Shown: positions 33,219-40,886 of the stretch, piece by piece | Layout: each line of letters opens with the position of its first letter | How positions within the stretch are numbered: the first letter of the stretch is position 1 | NCBI GenBank assembly: GCA_964608965.1 | Contig: CAZSPZ010000015.1 | Span: forward strand, 1-40,886 | Direction of reading: 5' to 3' | DNA from: UBA10908 sp964608965 | GTDB lineage: Bacteria; Bacillota; Clostridia; Peptostreptococcales; Anaerovoracaceae | DNA length: 40,886 bases | The notes under the pieces: model-generated | Told to the model about the DNA's origin: nothing | Seen by the model: the letters and a program-made list of their open reading frames with translations, nothing else | Databases searched by the model: none | Position numbers and translations under genes: made by a program

Positions 33219-33742
33219 GTTTCAAAGATTTCGTCGCACTCTCCGCTTGTCATGTATTCCACCAGATGCGCCGCTTCCGCAGGATGCGCCGAACTTTTGA
33301 TGGTTGCCAGCGAATATGTCAGAACCCTTGAATCGGCCGCAGTATCTTCCGGATTTTCAGATCCGGTCATCAATTCCACTCTGCTTTCTGAAATCAAACA
33401 GTCATTTTTATTCGGATTTCCTTCTTCGCCCACAGCGCCGTCCAGCCAATCCATATAAATCTCTTCATCTGCAAGATAAACATCACATTGATAACCTGCT
33501 TCTATTTTTGCCGCAAGCATATCGCCCGTGTCGAACGTGATTCTGACTTTGACACCGGGATAAAACTCGCTGTATTTATGGGCGATGGCAACCATGACTT
33601 CAAGACAAGCATCCGGAGCGAACACATCAAGCGTTATTTCACCTTGATTGGAAGGGATTGGCTCTTCACTGCCCCGGCAGGCCGTCAAAGTCAAAAGCAA
33701 TCCTATGGTTAAAATTAAGGCAATCGATTTTCTGATCTTCAT
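33188..33742 (-). CDS. Shortened ModA-like substrate-binding lipoprotein lacking the central lobe
   Basis: A lipoprotein of 184 residues with signal and lipobox LTLTAC. The first half matches the N-terminal part of molybdate-binding ModA (LDVFAPDACLEVMVAIAHKY, DTGDMLAAKIEAGYQCDVYL, ADEEIYMDWL), and the last 50 residues match the C-terminal ModA segment (SLATIKSSAHPAEAAHLVEY, IFETYGF). The roughly 90 residues between these, which form lobe 2 of a type II binding protein, are missing, although the reading frame is open throughout. Normal ModA has about 230-250 residues. The ATG at 33742 was chosen for its signal peptide (GAGGA lies 12 bases upstream). No modB or modC is nearby, so molybdate binding is doubtful. 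Confidence 0.7.
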   Translation of the reverse strand: MKIRKSIALILTIGLLLTLTACRGSEEPIPSNQGEITLDVFAPDACLEVMVAIAHKYSEFYPGVKVRITFDTGDMLAAKIEAGYQCDVYLADEEIYMDWLDGAVGEEGNPNKNDCLISESRVELMTGSENPEDTAADSRVLTYSLATIKSSAHPAEAAHLVEYMTSGECDEIFETYGFAPATAE

Positions 33743-33863
33743 CTCTTGGCAACATCCTCGCTTCACAAGTTATTCACAGCGGCAACTTGTAAAATACACC
33801 CTCCCGCTATAAAATGGTCTGGATTAATTTATATCACATTTTCAGAAAGGTACGCAACCGTTC

Positions 33864-35606
33864 ATGATAAAAAAACTCGCAAGTTGTATAAGAGAATATA
33901 AACGCGACACCATACTCTCTCCCATTTTTGTCCTGTTCGAAGTCGTTTTGGAAGTTCTTATTCCCTTGATCATGGCCGACTTGATAGACTATGGAATCGA
34001 AGCAAAAGATATGGATTACATCACGAGAACCGGATTGATTCTCGTTGCCTTGTCTTTGCTTTCCCTGATGTTTGGCGTTCTTGCCGGCAGCGCATCCGCA
34101 AGGGCATCTGCCGGTTTTGCAAAAAATCTGCGTCACGACATGTACTATAACATTCAAAATTTTTCCTTTGTCAACTTGGATAAATATTCAACCTCCGGGC
34201 TGGTAACGAGACTTACCACCGATGTCACCAACGTGCAGCAGGCGTTCATGGTTTTCACAAGGATGGCGGTTCGAAGTCCGGGCGTTTTGATATTCGCGCT
34301 TATCATGTCTTTCAGAATAAACAATGAACTGGCCTCTGTTTTTCTTCGGGTCCTGCCTTTTCTGGCAATAGGTTTGATTTTTCTTATGCGCAAAGCATTT
34401 CCGTTGTTTGAAAAAGTTTTCAAAATTTACGACAAGCTCAACAATGTGGTGCAGGAAAACCTGAGAGGGATCCGGGTGGTAAAATCTTATGTTCGCGAAG
34501 AGCACGAGAGCGAAAAATTCACCAAAGTATCGCAGGATCTTTATGCGCACTATTCCAAGGCCGAAAAATATTTGGCTTTTACGATGCCGCTCATGCAGAC
34601 AAGCGTCTACTGCTGCATGCTCATGATTTCCTGGATCGGAGCAAAGCTCATCGTAAACGACAGCATGAGCACGGGCCAGCTGATGAGTATGATTACGTAC
34701 ACCATGCAGATTCTGATGAGCCTTATGATGCTTTCGATGGTTCTTGTCATGACGACGATGTCCAAGGCGTCAGCTTTAAGAATAACTGAAATTCTGGATG
34801 AGAAACCAGACCTTTCGGATAGCAGCAATCCGCAGCATCAGGTCGCGGACGGTTCCGTCTGCTTTAATAACGTGGACTTCAGTTATACGGGGGACAAAGA
34901 GAAGTTATGTCTTAACGACATCAATCTGAATATTCAATCGGGCCAGACCATCGGTATCATCGGAGGAACCGGAAGCGGCAAATCCAGTTTGGTGCAATTG
35001 ATTCCAAGACTTTACGACGCGACGTCCGGCTCCATTACCGTGGGCGGAGTAAATGTAAAGGATATCAGCATGAAAGCTTTGCGAGACAGCGTCGCAATGG
35101 TACTTCAAAAGAATGTCCTCTTTTCCGGAACAATCAGAGAAAATCTGCTTTGGGGGAACAAAGAAGCGACAGAGGAAGAATTGGTGCGGGCGTGCGAGCT
35201 CGCGCAAGCTGATCACTTTATACGCGAGCTCGAGGACGGATACGATACCCACCTGGAACAGGGCGGGACAAACGTATCCGGCGGGCAAAGGCAACGCCTT
35301 TGCATCGCCCGCGCCTTGCTCAAGGAACCTAAAGTCCTTATTTTGGACGATTCAACCAGCGCAGTGGATACGCGCACCGACAAACTGATTCGTCAAGCAT
35401 TAAAAGAAACGCTGCCGTCCACCACAAAAATTATCATTGCACAGAGAATTGCATCCATTCAGGATGCAGATAAAATCCTGGTGCTGGACAACGGGAGAAT
35501 AAACGGAATCGGAACGCACGATGAACTTTTAAGTCAAAACGAAATCTACAGAGAAGTATTTGAATCCCAGACCAAAGGAGGTGATTTCGATGTCGCAGCC
35601 CAATAG
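33864..35606 (+). CDS. ABC exporter subunit 1 (transmembrane plus ATPase), degenerate catalytic site
   Basis: The 580-residue half-transporter has six membrane helices (about 1-320) and an ATP-binding cassette: Walker A GGTGSGKSS, Q-loop MVLQKN, signature VSGGQ. The catalytic positions are altered: Walker B ends LILDD instead of LILDE, and the switch histidine is replaced by glutamine (IIAQRIAS). This is the pattern of the degenerate partner in heterodimeric exporters such as BmrC/BmrD and TM287/288. The ribosome site AAAGG is far (about 13 bases) from the ATG. It overlaps the second subunit gene by 17 bases. Substrate (drug, lipid or peptide) is unknown. Confidence 0.92.
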   Translation: MIKKLASCIREYKRDTILSPIFVLFEVVLEVLIPLIMADLIDYGIEAKDMDYITRTGLILVALSLLSLMFGVLAGSASARASAGFAKNLRHDMYYNIQNFSFVNLDKYSTSGLVTRLTTDVTNVQQAFMVFTRMAVRSPGVLIFALIMSFRINNELASVFLRVLPFLAIGLIFLMRKAFPLFEKVFKIYDKLNNVVQENLRGIRVVKSYVREEHESEKFTKVSQDLYAHYSKAEKYLAFTMPLMQTSVYCCMLMISWIGAKLIVNDSMSTGQLMSMITYTMQILMSLMMLSMVLVMTTMSKASALRITEILDEKPDLSDSSNPQHQVADGSVCFNNVDFSYTGDKEKLCLNDINLNIQSGQTIGIIGGTGSGKSSLVQLIPRLYDATSGSITVGGVNVKDISMKALRDSVAMVLQKNVLFSGTIRENLLWGNKEATEEELVRACELAQADHFIRELEDGYDTHLEQGGTNVSGGQRQRLCIARALLKEPKVLILDDSTSAVDTRTDKLIRQALKETLPSTTKIIIAQRIASIQDADKILVLDNGRINGIGTHDELLSQNEIYREVFESQTKGGDFDVAAQ

Positions 35607-37493
35607 CCCGGGGCCAAGGCAAAACGCCGCCGTACACGGAAAAATAAAAATTGACCGCAATGCAGGAAAAACAATAAAGCGATTACTGAAATATATCAGC
35701 GAGGGTTATAAGATGCGCTTTGCATTTGCGATGTTATGCATTGTGATCACCGCCCTGGTCAGCGTCGCTTCCGCCATGTTTTTGCAAACACTCATTGACG
35801 ATTACATCGCGCCCCTTCTCTTGTCGGATGCTCCGGTGTTTGACGAGTTATGGAAAGCAATCATGACAATGGGCGGAATTTATCTTGTGGGTGTGATCGC
35901 CTCGATGATTTATAACGTAACGATGGTGGGGATATCTCACGGTATATTGAGAACCGTACGAAACCAAATGTTTTCCCATATGCAGACTTTACCCATCAAA
36001 TACTTTGACACGCATTCCCACGGCAATTTGATGAGTCATTATACAAACGACACCGATTCCATGCGGCAAATGCTCTCACAGAGTGTACCGCAGGTGTTTT
36101 CTTCCATCATCACGATCATATCCGTACTTGTCGCTATGGTCTTTTTGAGCATACCACTGACCGTGCTTGTGCTTTTCATGGTGGCAGTCATGTATACCGT
36201 TACGGCAAAAGTCGGCGGGAAATCTTCAAAATACTTTACCCAGAGGCAAAAGACCTTGGGGAGTGTAAACGGTTTTATAGAAGAAATGGTGAACGGACAA
36301 AAAATCATCAAGGTGTTTTGTCACGAAGAAGAATCCAAAAAGGAATTCGATATTCGAAACGAAGAGCTTTGTGTTCAAACGGCCAAGGCCAACAAGTACG
36401 CCAATATCTTAATGCCCATCATGGGCAACTTAGGTAATTTGCAATATGTCCTGGTCGCAGTGATAGGCGGCGCTCTGGCAATCGGCGGCGATGTAGGATT
36501 AACCGTGGGGAGCATTGCATCTTTCCTGACATTGTCAAGGAACTTCAGCAATCCCGTCAGCCAAGTCTCACAGCAAGTGAATTCGGTTGTGATGGCTTTA
36601 GCCGGGGCACAAAGAGTATTCGATCTTATGGATCAAAAGTCAGAAGAAGATTCCGGTTACATCACGCTTGTGAATGTTACGGAAAAAGACGGGCAACTTA
36701 CAGAAACCGATAGTCTGACGGGAGTATGGGCCTGGAAATGTCCCACGGATGACGGTACTTTTTCATACACGAAAGTAGAGGGCGATGTTCGGTAGATTTC
36801 GGTTATGACGAAGGGAAGCTCATTCTGCAGGATGTAGATTTCTTTGCAAAGCCGGGCCAGAAAATAGCTTTCGTAGGATCCACCGGAGCAGGCAAGACGA
36901 CGATAACGAACTTAATCAATCGATTCTATGATATAGGGGATGGAAAAATCCATTATGACGGAATCAATATCAACAAAATAAAGAAACCGGATTTACGCAA
37001 ATCTCTTGGCGTCGTACTGCAAGACACCAATTTATTTACCGGAACGATTATGGAAAACATCCGTTACGGCAATCTCAACGCCACCGACCAGGAAGTGATG
37101 GAAGCAGCGCGACTGTCGAATGCGCACAGTTTTATCAATCGTCTGCCGAAGGGATACGACACAGTCATTTCGGGTACAGGTAGCGAACTTTCGCAAGGCC
37201 AGTGTCAACTGCTTTCCATCGCTCGCTGCGCCGTGGCCAATCCGCCTGTCATGATTTTAGATGAGGCTACCAGCAGCATTGATACGAGAACCGAAACTTT
37301 GATTCAGAAGGGAATGGATCGTTTGATGGAAGGCCGAACAGTTTTTGTCATAGCGCACAGGCTGTCCACCGTTCAGAATGCTAAAGCAATCATCGTTCTG
37401 GAGAAAGGCCGCATTATCGAACGCGGAAACCACGAAGATTTATTGGGGCAAAAGGGGAAATATTATCAGCTCTACACAGGAGCTTTCGAATAA
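35590..37493 (+). CDS. ABC exporter subunit 2 (canonical catalytic site), frameshifted
   Basis: This is the partner half-transporter. AAAGGAGGTGA precedes the ATG at 35590. Six membrane helices are followed by a long linker (GYITLVNVTEKDGQL to YTKVEGDVR) and an ATPase domain with Walker A GSTGAGKTT, signature LSQGQ (altered), Walker B VMILDEATS with catalytic glutamate, and switch histidine in IAHRLST. The frame stops at TAG 36793-36795 right after GDVR and resumes one frame over with VDFGYDEGKL. Relatives usually have three residues between R and VDFGY, so about 10 bases seem to be missing. The rest of the ATPase is intact, which suggests an assembly error or a very recent mutation. Confidence 0.88.
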
Positions 37494-37496
37494 CGC

Positions 37497-38285
37497 TCAG
37501 CTTAAAGCGACATCCAGTATCATCATCAACACAAAGCCGATACCGGTGCTTATAGTCCCTATATTCGAATGGCTTCCGAATTGGGCTTCCGGTATCAATT
37601 CTTCCACGACCACATAAATCATGGCGCCGGCGGCGAAAGACAGGATATATGGAAGTGCGGGAGTGATAAGGCTGATCAGCCCAAGTGTCAGAAGCGCTCC
37701 AATCGGCTCGACTGCGCCCGATAGCACGCCCATGGCGAATGCGCGTTTTTTCGTTGTCCCATGGCCTGCCATGGGCATGGAAATCACGGCTCCCTCGGGT
37801 ATATTCTGAAGCGCTATGCCGATAGCCAGTGCAAAAGCAGACGCGGCGGACATTCCGTAATTCCCGCTGAGCATACCTGCAAACACAACACCTACTGCCA
37901 TTCCTTCCGGAAGATTATGCAGCGTAACCGCCAAAACAAGCATCGTGGATTTACCCAGAGAAGATTTCCTTCCCTCGGGTCTTTCTGCGTTCATATGAAG
38001 ATGCGGAATCAATACGTCTAAAGCAAGTAAAAAAGCAATCCCAAACAGAAAACCTACGGCAGCAGGAATCCAAGGCACTGTGCCTTGGTCTCGAGCCATA
38101 TCAATGGCCGGAATAAGAAGAGACCATACAGAGGCTGCAATCATGACACCCGAGGCAAAGCCCAGCATCATTTTTTGCATGGAAGGCTTGATTTCGCCGC
38201 GCAAAAGGAAGACAAAACTTGCACCTAAGGTCGTTCCGGCCAGAGGTATCATGATTCCCAAGATGAGTGTTCCCGTATCAGTCAA
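37497..38285 (-). CDS. ZIP-family divalent metal transporter
   Basis: The 262-residue membrane protein has eight hydrophobic segments and the two metal-binding helix motifs of ZIP carriers, HNLPEGMAVG and QNIPEGAVIS, plus a cytosolic loop with HLHMNAERPEG. It would import zinc, iron or other divalent metals; which one cannot be told. The start is a TTG at 38285, eight bases after GGAGG. It is convergent with the ABC exporter, separated by three bases, and downstream of the HAD gene. Confidence 0.9.
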   Translation of the reverse strand: MTDTGTLILGIMIPLAGTTLGASFVFLLRGEIKPSMQKMMLGFASGVMIAASVWSLLIPAIDMARDQGTVPWIPAAVGFLFGIAFLLALDVLIPHLHMNAERPEGRKSSLGKSTMLVLAVTLHNLPEGMAVGVVFAGMLSGNYGMSAASAFALAIGIALQNIPEGAVISMPMAGHGTTKKRAFAMGVLSGAVEPIGALLTLGLISLITPALPYILSFAAGAMIYVVVEELIPEAQFGSHSNIGTISTGIGFVLMMILDVALS

Positions 38286-38330
38286 AGTAAATTCCTCCCT
38301 TCCGGCGTTTGCACGCAGGCAATTATGTGG

Positions 38331-39110
38331 TTATTCTGCGTCTACGATATCACCGATTCCCTCCAGAACAAGTCTGGGTCGATAAGGATACTGCTTCAGG
38401 CTTTCTCGCGTCGTTACGCCCGTCAACACCAAAACCGTATCTAAACCTGATTCGATTCCGGCTATAATATCTGTGTCCATGCGATCACCGATCATGACCG
38501 CCGATTCAGAGTGCACGCCGAGCATGCGAAGACCGGTGCGCATCATTAACGGATTTGGCTTGCCGATATAATACGCTTTCTTTCCGGTGGATGCCTCGAT
38601 CGGGATCACAAGAGCGCGGCAGGCAGGTACGATACCGTCTTCCGTAGGCCCTGTTATATCCGAGTTTGTTCCTATAAGTTTTGCGCCGTTCATCACATGG
38701 TGAATGGCTCTGCTCATGCTTGCATAGTTATAATTGTCTGTCTCTCCGACAATAACGTAATCGGGATCCACATCGTTCACCGTAATGCCCACGTCGTGAA
38801 GAGCGTTCAAAAGACCCGCCTCCCCAATCACATAGGCACTGCATCCCGGGCTTTGACGGCTGATAAACTTCGCTGTCGCTAAAGCGCTGGTGTAAAAATG
38901 GCTCTCATCGATATCCAGTCCCATGCGAAGAAGTTTTTGATGCAGTTCTTTGGGTGATTTTCCGCTGGCGTTCGTCAGGAAGAGAAACTTCTTATTTTCC
39001 CTGTTCAGCCATTCGACGAAATTTTTAACACCCGGGAGAAGACGGTTTCCATGGTAAATCACACCGTCCATATCGCAGATGAATCCTTCTTTGTCTCTCA
39101 ATAATTCCAT
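38331..39110 (-). CDS. HAD-IIA family sugar phosphatase (NagD-like)
   Basis: The 259-residue cytosolic enzyme belongs to the HAD superfamily class IIA. The nucleophile motif is FICDMDGVIYHG, motif II is LFLTNASG, the lysine of motif III is in YYIGKPNPLMM, and motif IV is VMIGDRMDTDI. Members such as NagD and AraL hydrolyse sugar phosphates and nucleotides. GAGGAT precedes the ATG at 39110. It is upstream of the ZIP gene with a 45-base gap, so the two may share a transcript. Confidence 0.92.
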   Translation of the reverse strand: MELLRDKEGFICDMDGVIYHGNRLLPGVKNFVEWLNRENKKFLFLTNASGKSPKELHQKLLRMGLDIDESHFYTSALATAKFISRQSPGCSAYVIGEAGLLNALHDVGITVNDVDPDYVIVGETDNYNYASMSRAIHHVMNGAKLIGTNSDITGPTEDGIVPACRALVIPIEASTGKKAYYIGKPNPLMMRTGLRMLGVHSESAVMIGDRMDTDIIAGIESGLDTVLVLTGVTTRESLKQYPYRPRLVLEGIGDIVDAE

Positions 39111-39314
39111 ATATATCCTCGTTTCTCTTTTCTTGCGTTTAATATTATTCTACTGGTTTGCTTATAATATACAGCAATGCTTCGGACATTGCCATATTGA
39201 TAGTGTTTAATATTTGTTAATTCCAAAACAAGTGATATGCGGTATAATATTCATGGTAGTAGTTATGGATATTATTCGAGTATTTGAATGTTGAAATAAG
39301 CGGAGGTGAACCAA
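39111..39314. promoter_or_regulatory. Divergent intergenic region (HAD gene / hemerythrin gene)
   Basis: TATAAT at 39243-39248 is a likely -10 box for the hemerythrin gene, with no good -35. A small hairpin with a UUCG loop (GCAATG/CATTGC, 39174-39192) lies further upstream. No recognised operator or riboswitch was found. Confidence 0.4.
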
Positions 39315-39860
39315 ATGAAGTATGCAAGCGATGATTTAAGGAACGAGCACGAAGGTGTCCTTTTCGGGCTGAATATTTTAGAACAAATGGCCAACAGGGT
39401 AAAACAATCAGAAACTGCCGATACAAAGGATATTGTTGCCATGTTAAACTTCCTTCGGCTGTTTGCCGACAAATGCCATCACGGAAAAGAAGAAGGGCTT
39501 TTGTTCCCTGCGATGGAAAAAGTTGGCATACCAAACGAAAAAGGTCCAATCGGACAAATGTTGAGGGAGCACACGCAAGGTAGGCAGTATATTGCCGAAA
39601 TGGGAGCTTCCGTTTCAGACGACATTTTGCAGGCAGACAAGTTCGAATCAGCCGCTACAGGCTACATCAATTTGATGCGGGCTCACATTGAAAAAGAAAA
39701 TACAATCCTGTTTCCGATGGGCGATAAAATGTTGCCGCACGAAGTTCAAGAGCGGCTTCTCCGGCAATTTGAAGAATTTGAAGAAGAAGTAATGGGAAAA
39801 GGTACCCACGAAAAATTACATGAAATGCTCGACAGCTTCGAACTGAAATATCTAAAATGA
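39315..39860 (+). CDS. Hemerythrin-like HHE-domain protein
   Basis: The 181-residue four-helix protein has the iron-ligand pattern of hemerythrin-like (HHE) domains: EHEGVL in helix 1, CHHGKEEGLLFPAM in helix 2, EHTQGRQY in helix 3 and HIEKENTILFPMGD in helix 4. Such proteins bind a diiron centre and handle oxygen, nitric oxide or iron repair; the exact role is unknown. GGAGG lies eight bases before the ATG at 39315; an upstream GTG at 39306 overlaps that site and was rejected. It is a single-gene unit closed by a strong terminator. Confidence 0.9.
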   Translation: MKYASDDLRNEHEGVLFGLNILEQMANRVKQSETADTKDIVAMLNFLRLFADKCHHGKEEGLLFPAMEKVGIPNEKGPIGQMLREHTQGRQYIAEMGASVSDDILQADKFESAATGYINLMRAHIEKENTILFPMGDKMLPHEVQERLLRQFEEFEEEVMGKGTHEKLHEMLDSFELKYLK

Positions 39861-39914
39861 AACAACTGAAGGACCGAACAAGGACGCTTTGGTAAAAGAA
39901 AAGTGCTGACAGAA

Positions 39915-39961
39915 AAAACAAGCGAAACCCGAAATGACAGGAAATCGCTTGTTTTATTTTT
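39915..39961. terminator. Bidirectional intrinsic terminator
   Basis: AAAACAAGCGA and TCGCTTGTTTT pair over 11 bases with a 19-base loop. The plus-strand side continues TATTTTTTATG and the minus-strand side ends in TTTTTTCTG, so it can serve both the hemerythrin gene and the convergent amidohydrolase gene. Confidence 0.88.
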
Positions 39962-39990
39962 TATGTCATACACTTTTTATATTTTCTCTT

Positions 39991-40886
39991 CTATTTGCCG
40001 TTTGCTTCGTATCTTATCTTCCCGCCGACTATAGTCGTAAGGACTTTAATGTCTTTCAGTCGCTCTGGTTCAACCTCGAAAGGATCTTGATCAAGGATGA
40101 CCATATCTGCCAGTTTTCCTTCTGTTAATGTCCCCTTCATTTCTTCTTCAAAGGAAGTCCAAGCTCCGTTAATAGTATACATTTTTAACGCTTCATCGAC
40201 AGATACTGCTTGTTCAGGCAACCAACCGCCGGAAGGTTCTCCGTTTAAATCCTTACGGTTGACAATGGCGTGAATACCATAAAATACATTGGGCACGTCT
40301 ACCGGCACATCCGAACTGGCGGATATGCATACGCCAAAGTCCGTCAGAGTCCTCCAACTATGACATCCCTTTTCTCTCTCTATGCCTAACCTTAAGCGGA
40401 GCATTTCAGAATCCGAAGCAGTCGAGAGAGGCTGGATATTGATGCTTATCTTTAACTTCGCAAGCTTTTTGTACAATTCAGCATTTCCAACCTGGCAATG
40501 AACTATTCTGTGACGCTGGGGTTTATCGGATTCCGAAAGCACTCTTTCATATACATTGAGCACCGTTGCCAATGCGCGATCTCCGATAGCGTGCAGACAG
40601 ACCTGCATGCCTTCTTCGTGGGCAGTCAGGACATTTTCATAAAGTTCCTGTTCATCATAGACCAAAATTCCTCTGTTCCCCGGGTCATCGCTGTAATCGT
40701 CAAGAAGAGCTGCTGTTCTGGCGCCCATGATTCCGTCACACCATTGTTTCATCGGACCGATTTTATAGTAGCTGTTACCTTGCCCTGTTCTTAGTCCTGA
40801 TTTCAAAAATTCGGCTAAATCTTCGTGTTTTGGAAGGGAAATTTTTTGGTATACTCTCAACGGCAGCCTACCTTCATCCACCAATT
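39991..40886 (-). CDS. YtcJ-like amidohydrolase, C-terminal part (cut by window end)
   Basis: The visible 297 residues belong to the metal-dependent amidohydrolase superfamily, YtcJ branch. Recognisable parts are VCLHAIGDRALATVLNVYE with a metal-ligand histidine, RIVHCQV with another, the late aspartate in ISASSDVPVD, and the C-terminal beta-sandwich closing in GTLTEGKLADMVILDQDPF and VLTTIVGGKIRYE. The N-terminal HxH metal site lies outside the window. The frame is open to the edge at 40886; the first TTG is internal. The substrate is unknown. Confidence 0.9.
   Translation of the reverse strand, partial: LVDEGRLPLRVYQKISLPKHEDLAEFLKSGLRTGQGNSYYKIGPMKQWCDGIMGARTAALLDDYSDDPGNRGILVYDEQELYENVLTAHEEGMQVCLHAIGDRALATVLNVYERVLSESDKPQRHRIVHCQVGNAELYKKLAKLKISINIQPLSTASDSEMLRLRLGIEREKGCHSWRTLTDFGVCISASSDVPVDVPNVFYGIHAIVNRKDLNGEPSGGWLPEQAVSVDEALKMYTINGAWTSFEEEMKGTLTEGKLADMVILDQDPFEVEPERLKDIKVLTTIVGGKIRYEANGK

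Noticed and set aside
39207..39220. TTAATATTTGTTAA as a Rex-type operator upstream of the hemerythrin gene
   Set aside because: The match to the Rex consensus is weak, since symmetric TTAA ends are common in AT-rich DNA.
1..40886. CRISPR arrays, insertion sequences, prophage, rRNA or tRNA genes
   Set aside because: No regularly spaced direct repeats, transposase, integrase or phage genes, or tRNA-like cloverleaf with TTCRANNC were noticed on either strand.

Overview
The window looks like a draft-assembled chromosome segment from an anaerobic, low-to-mid-GC, monoderm Firmicute, most likely class Clostridia. This rests on the tig-clpP-clpX-lon-engB block, a homodimer-type pyruvate:ferredoxin oxidoreductase, DUF1836 and DUF1232 proteins, ECF transporters, an SLH-anchored surface protein, strong GGAGG ribosome binding sites, sigma-A-type promoters and intrinsic terminators. 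Two 10-N runs (8148-8157 and 17660-17669) and two probable frameshifts (near 18620 and 36793) point to a draft or metagenome assembly. I saw no rRNA, tRNA, CRISPR array, insertion sequence or prophage.

Layout. 1-758: FolT-type ECF substrate-binding component (+). 753-9813: one long minus-strand block read from a good promoter at 9785-9813: tig, clpP (gap inside), clpX, lon, engB, a DUF1232 protein, hpt, pduL, deoC and a flavodoxin-like reductase (protein quality control, ribosome assembly, purine salvage, deoxyribose/acetyl-phosphate metabolism). 9834-14141: minus-strand cluster malQ, malY/patB, radical SAM protein, metallo-beta-lactamase-fold hydrolase, divergent from a CYTH-domain gene (14246-14878).

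14954-25129 is the outstanding region. Two class-I-type cobalamin riboswitches, each followed by an intrinsic terminator, head two consecutive minus-strand transcription units. The first unit encodes a DUF4430 lipoprotein, a membrane protein carrying an alpha/alpha-toroid domain and a DUF4430 domain, EcfT, a fused two-domain EcfA-EcfA' ATPase and an S component. The second encodes a secreted protein of about 1000 residues (alpha/alpha-toroid region, DUF4430-like modules, three SLH repeats) and an overlapping TIM-barrel protein. The toroid plus DUF4430 pair matches the two-domain plan of animal intrinsic factor and transcobalamin. I therefore read the locus as a vitamin-B12-repressed uptake system: surface and membrane transcobalamin-like capture proteins passing cobalamin to a dedicated ECF transporter. 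B12 binding by these proteins is an inference.

25204-30015: pyruvate:ferredoxin oxidoreductase and an ACT-domain threonine ammonia-lyase (-). 30069-30744: DUF1836 regulator (+) behind a near-consensus promoter whose spacer holds a Fur-box-like palindrome. 30827-40886: THUMP rRNA methyltransferase (-), DUF3810 membrane metalloprotease-like protein (+), a shortened ModA-like lipoprotein (-), a heterodimeric ABC exporter pair (+, second gene frameshifted), a ZIP metal transporter (-), a HAD-IIA phosphatase (-), a hemerythrin-domain protein (+) and the C-terminal part of a YtcJ-like amidohydrolase (-, cut by the window end).
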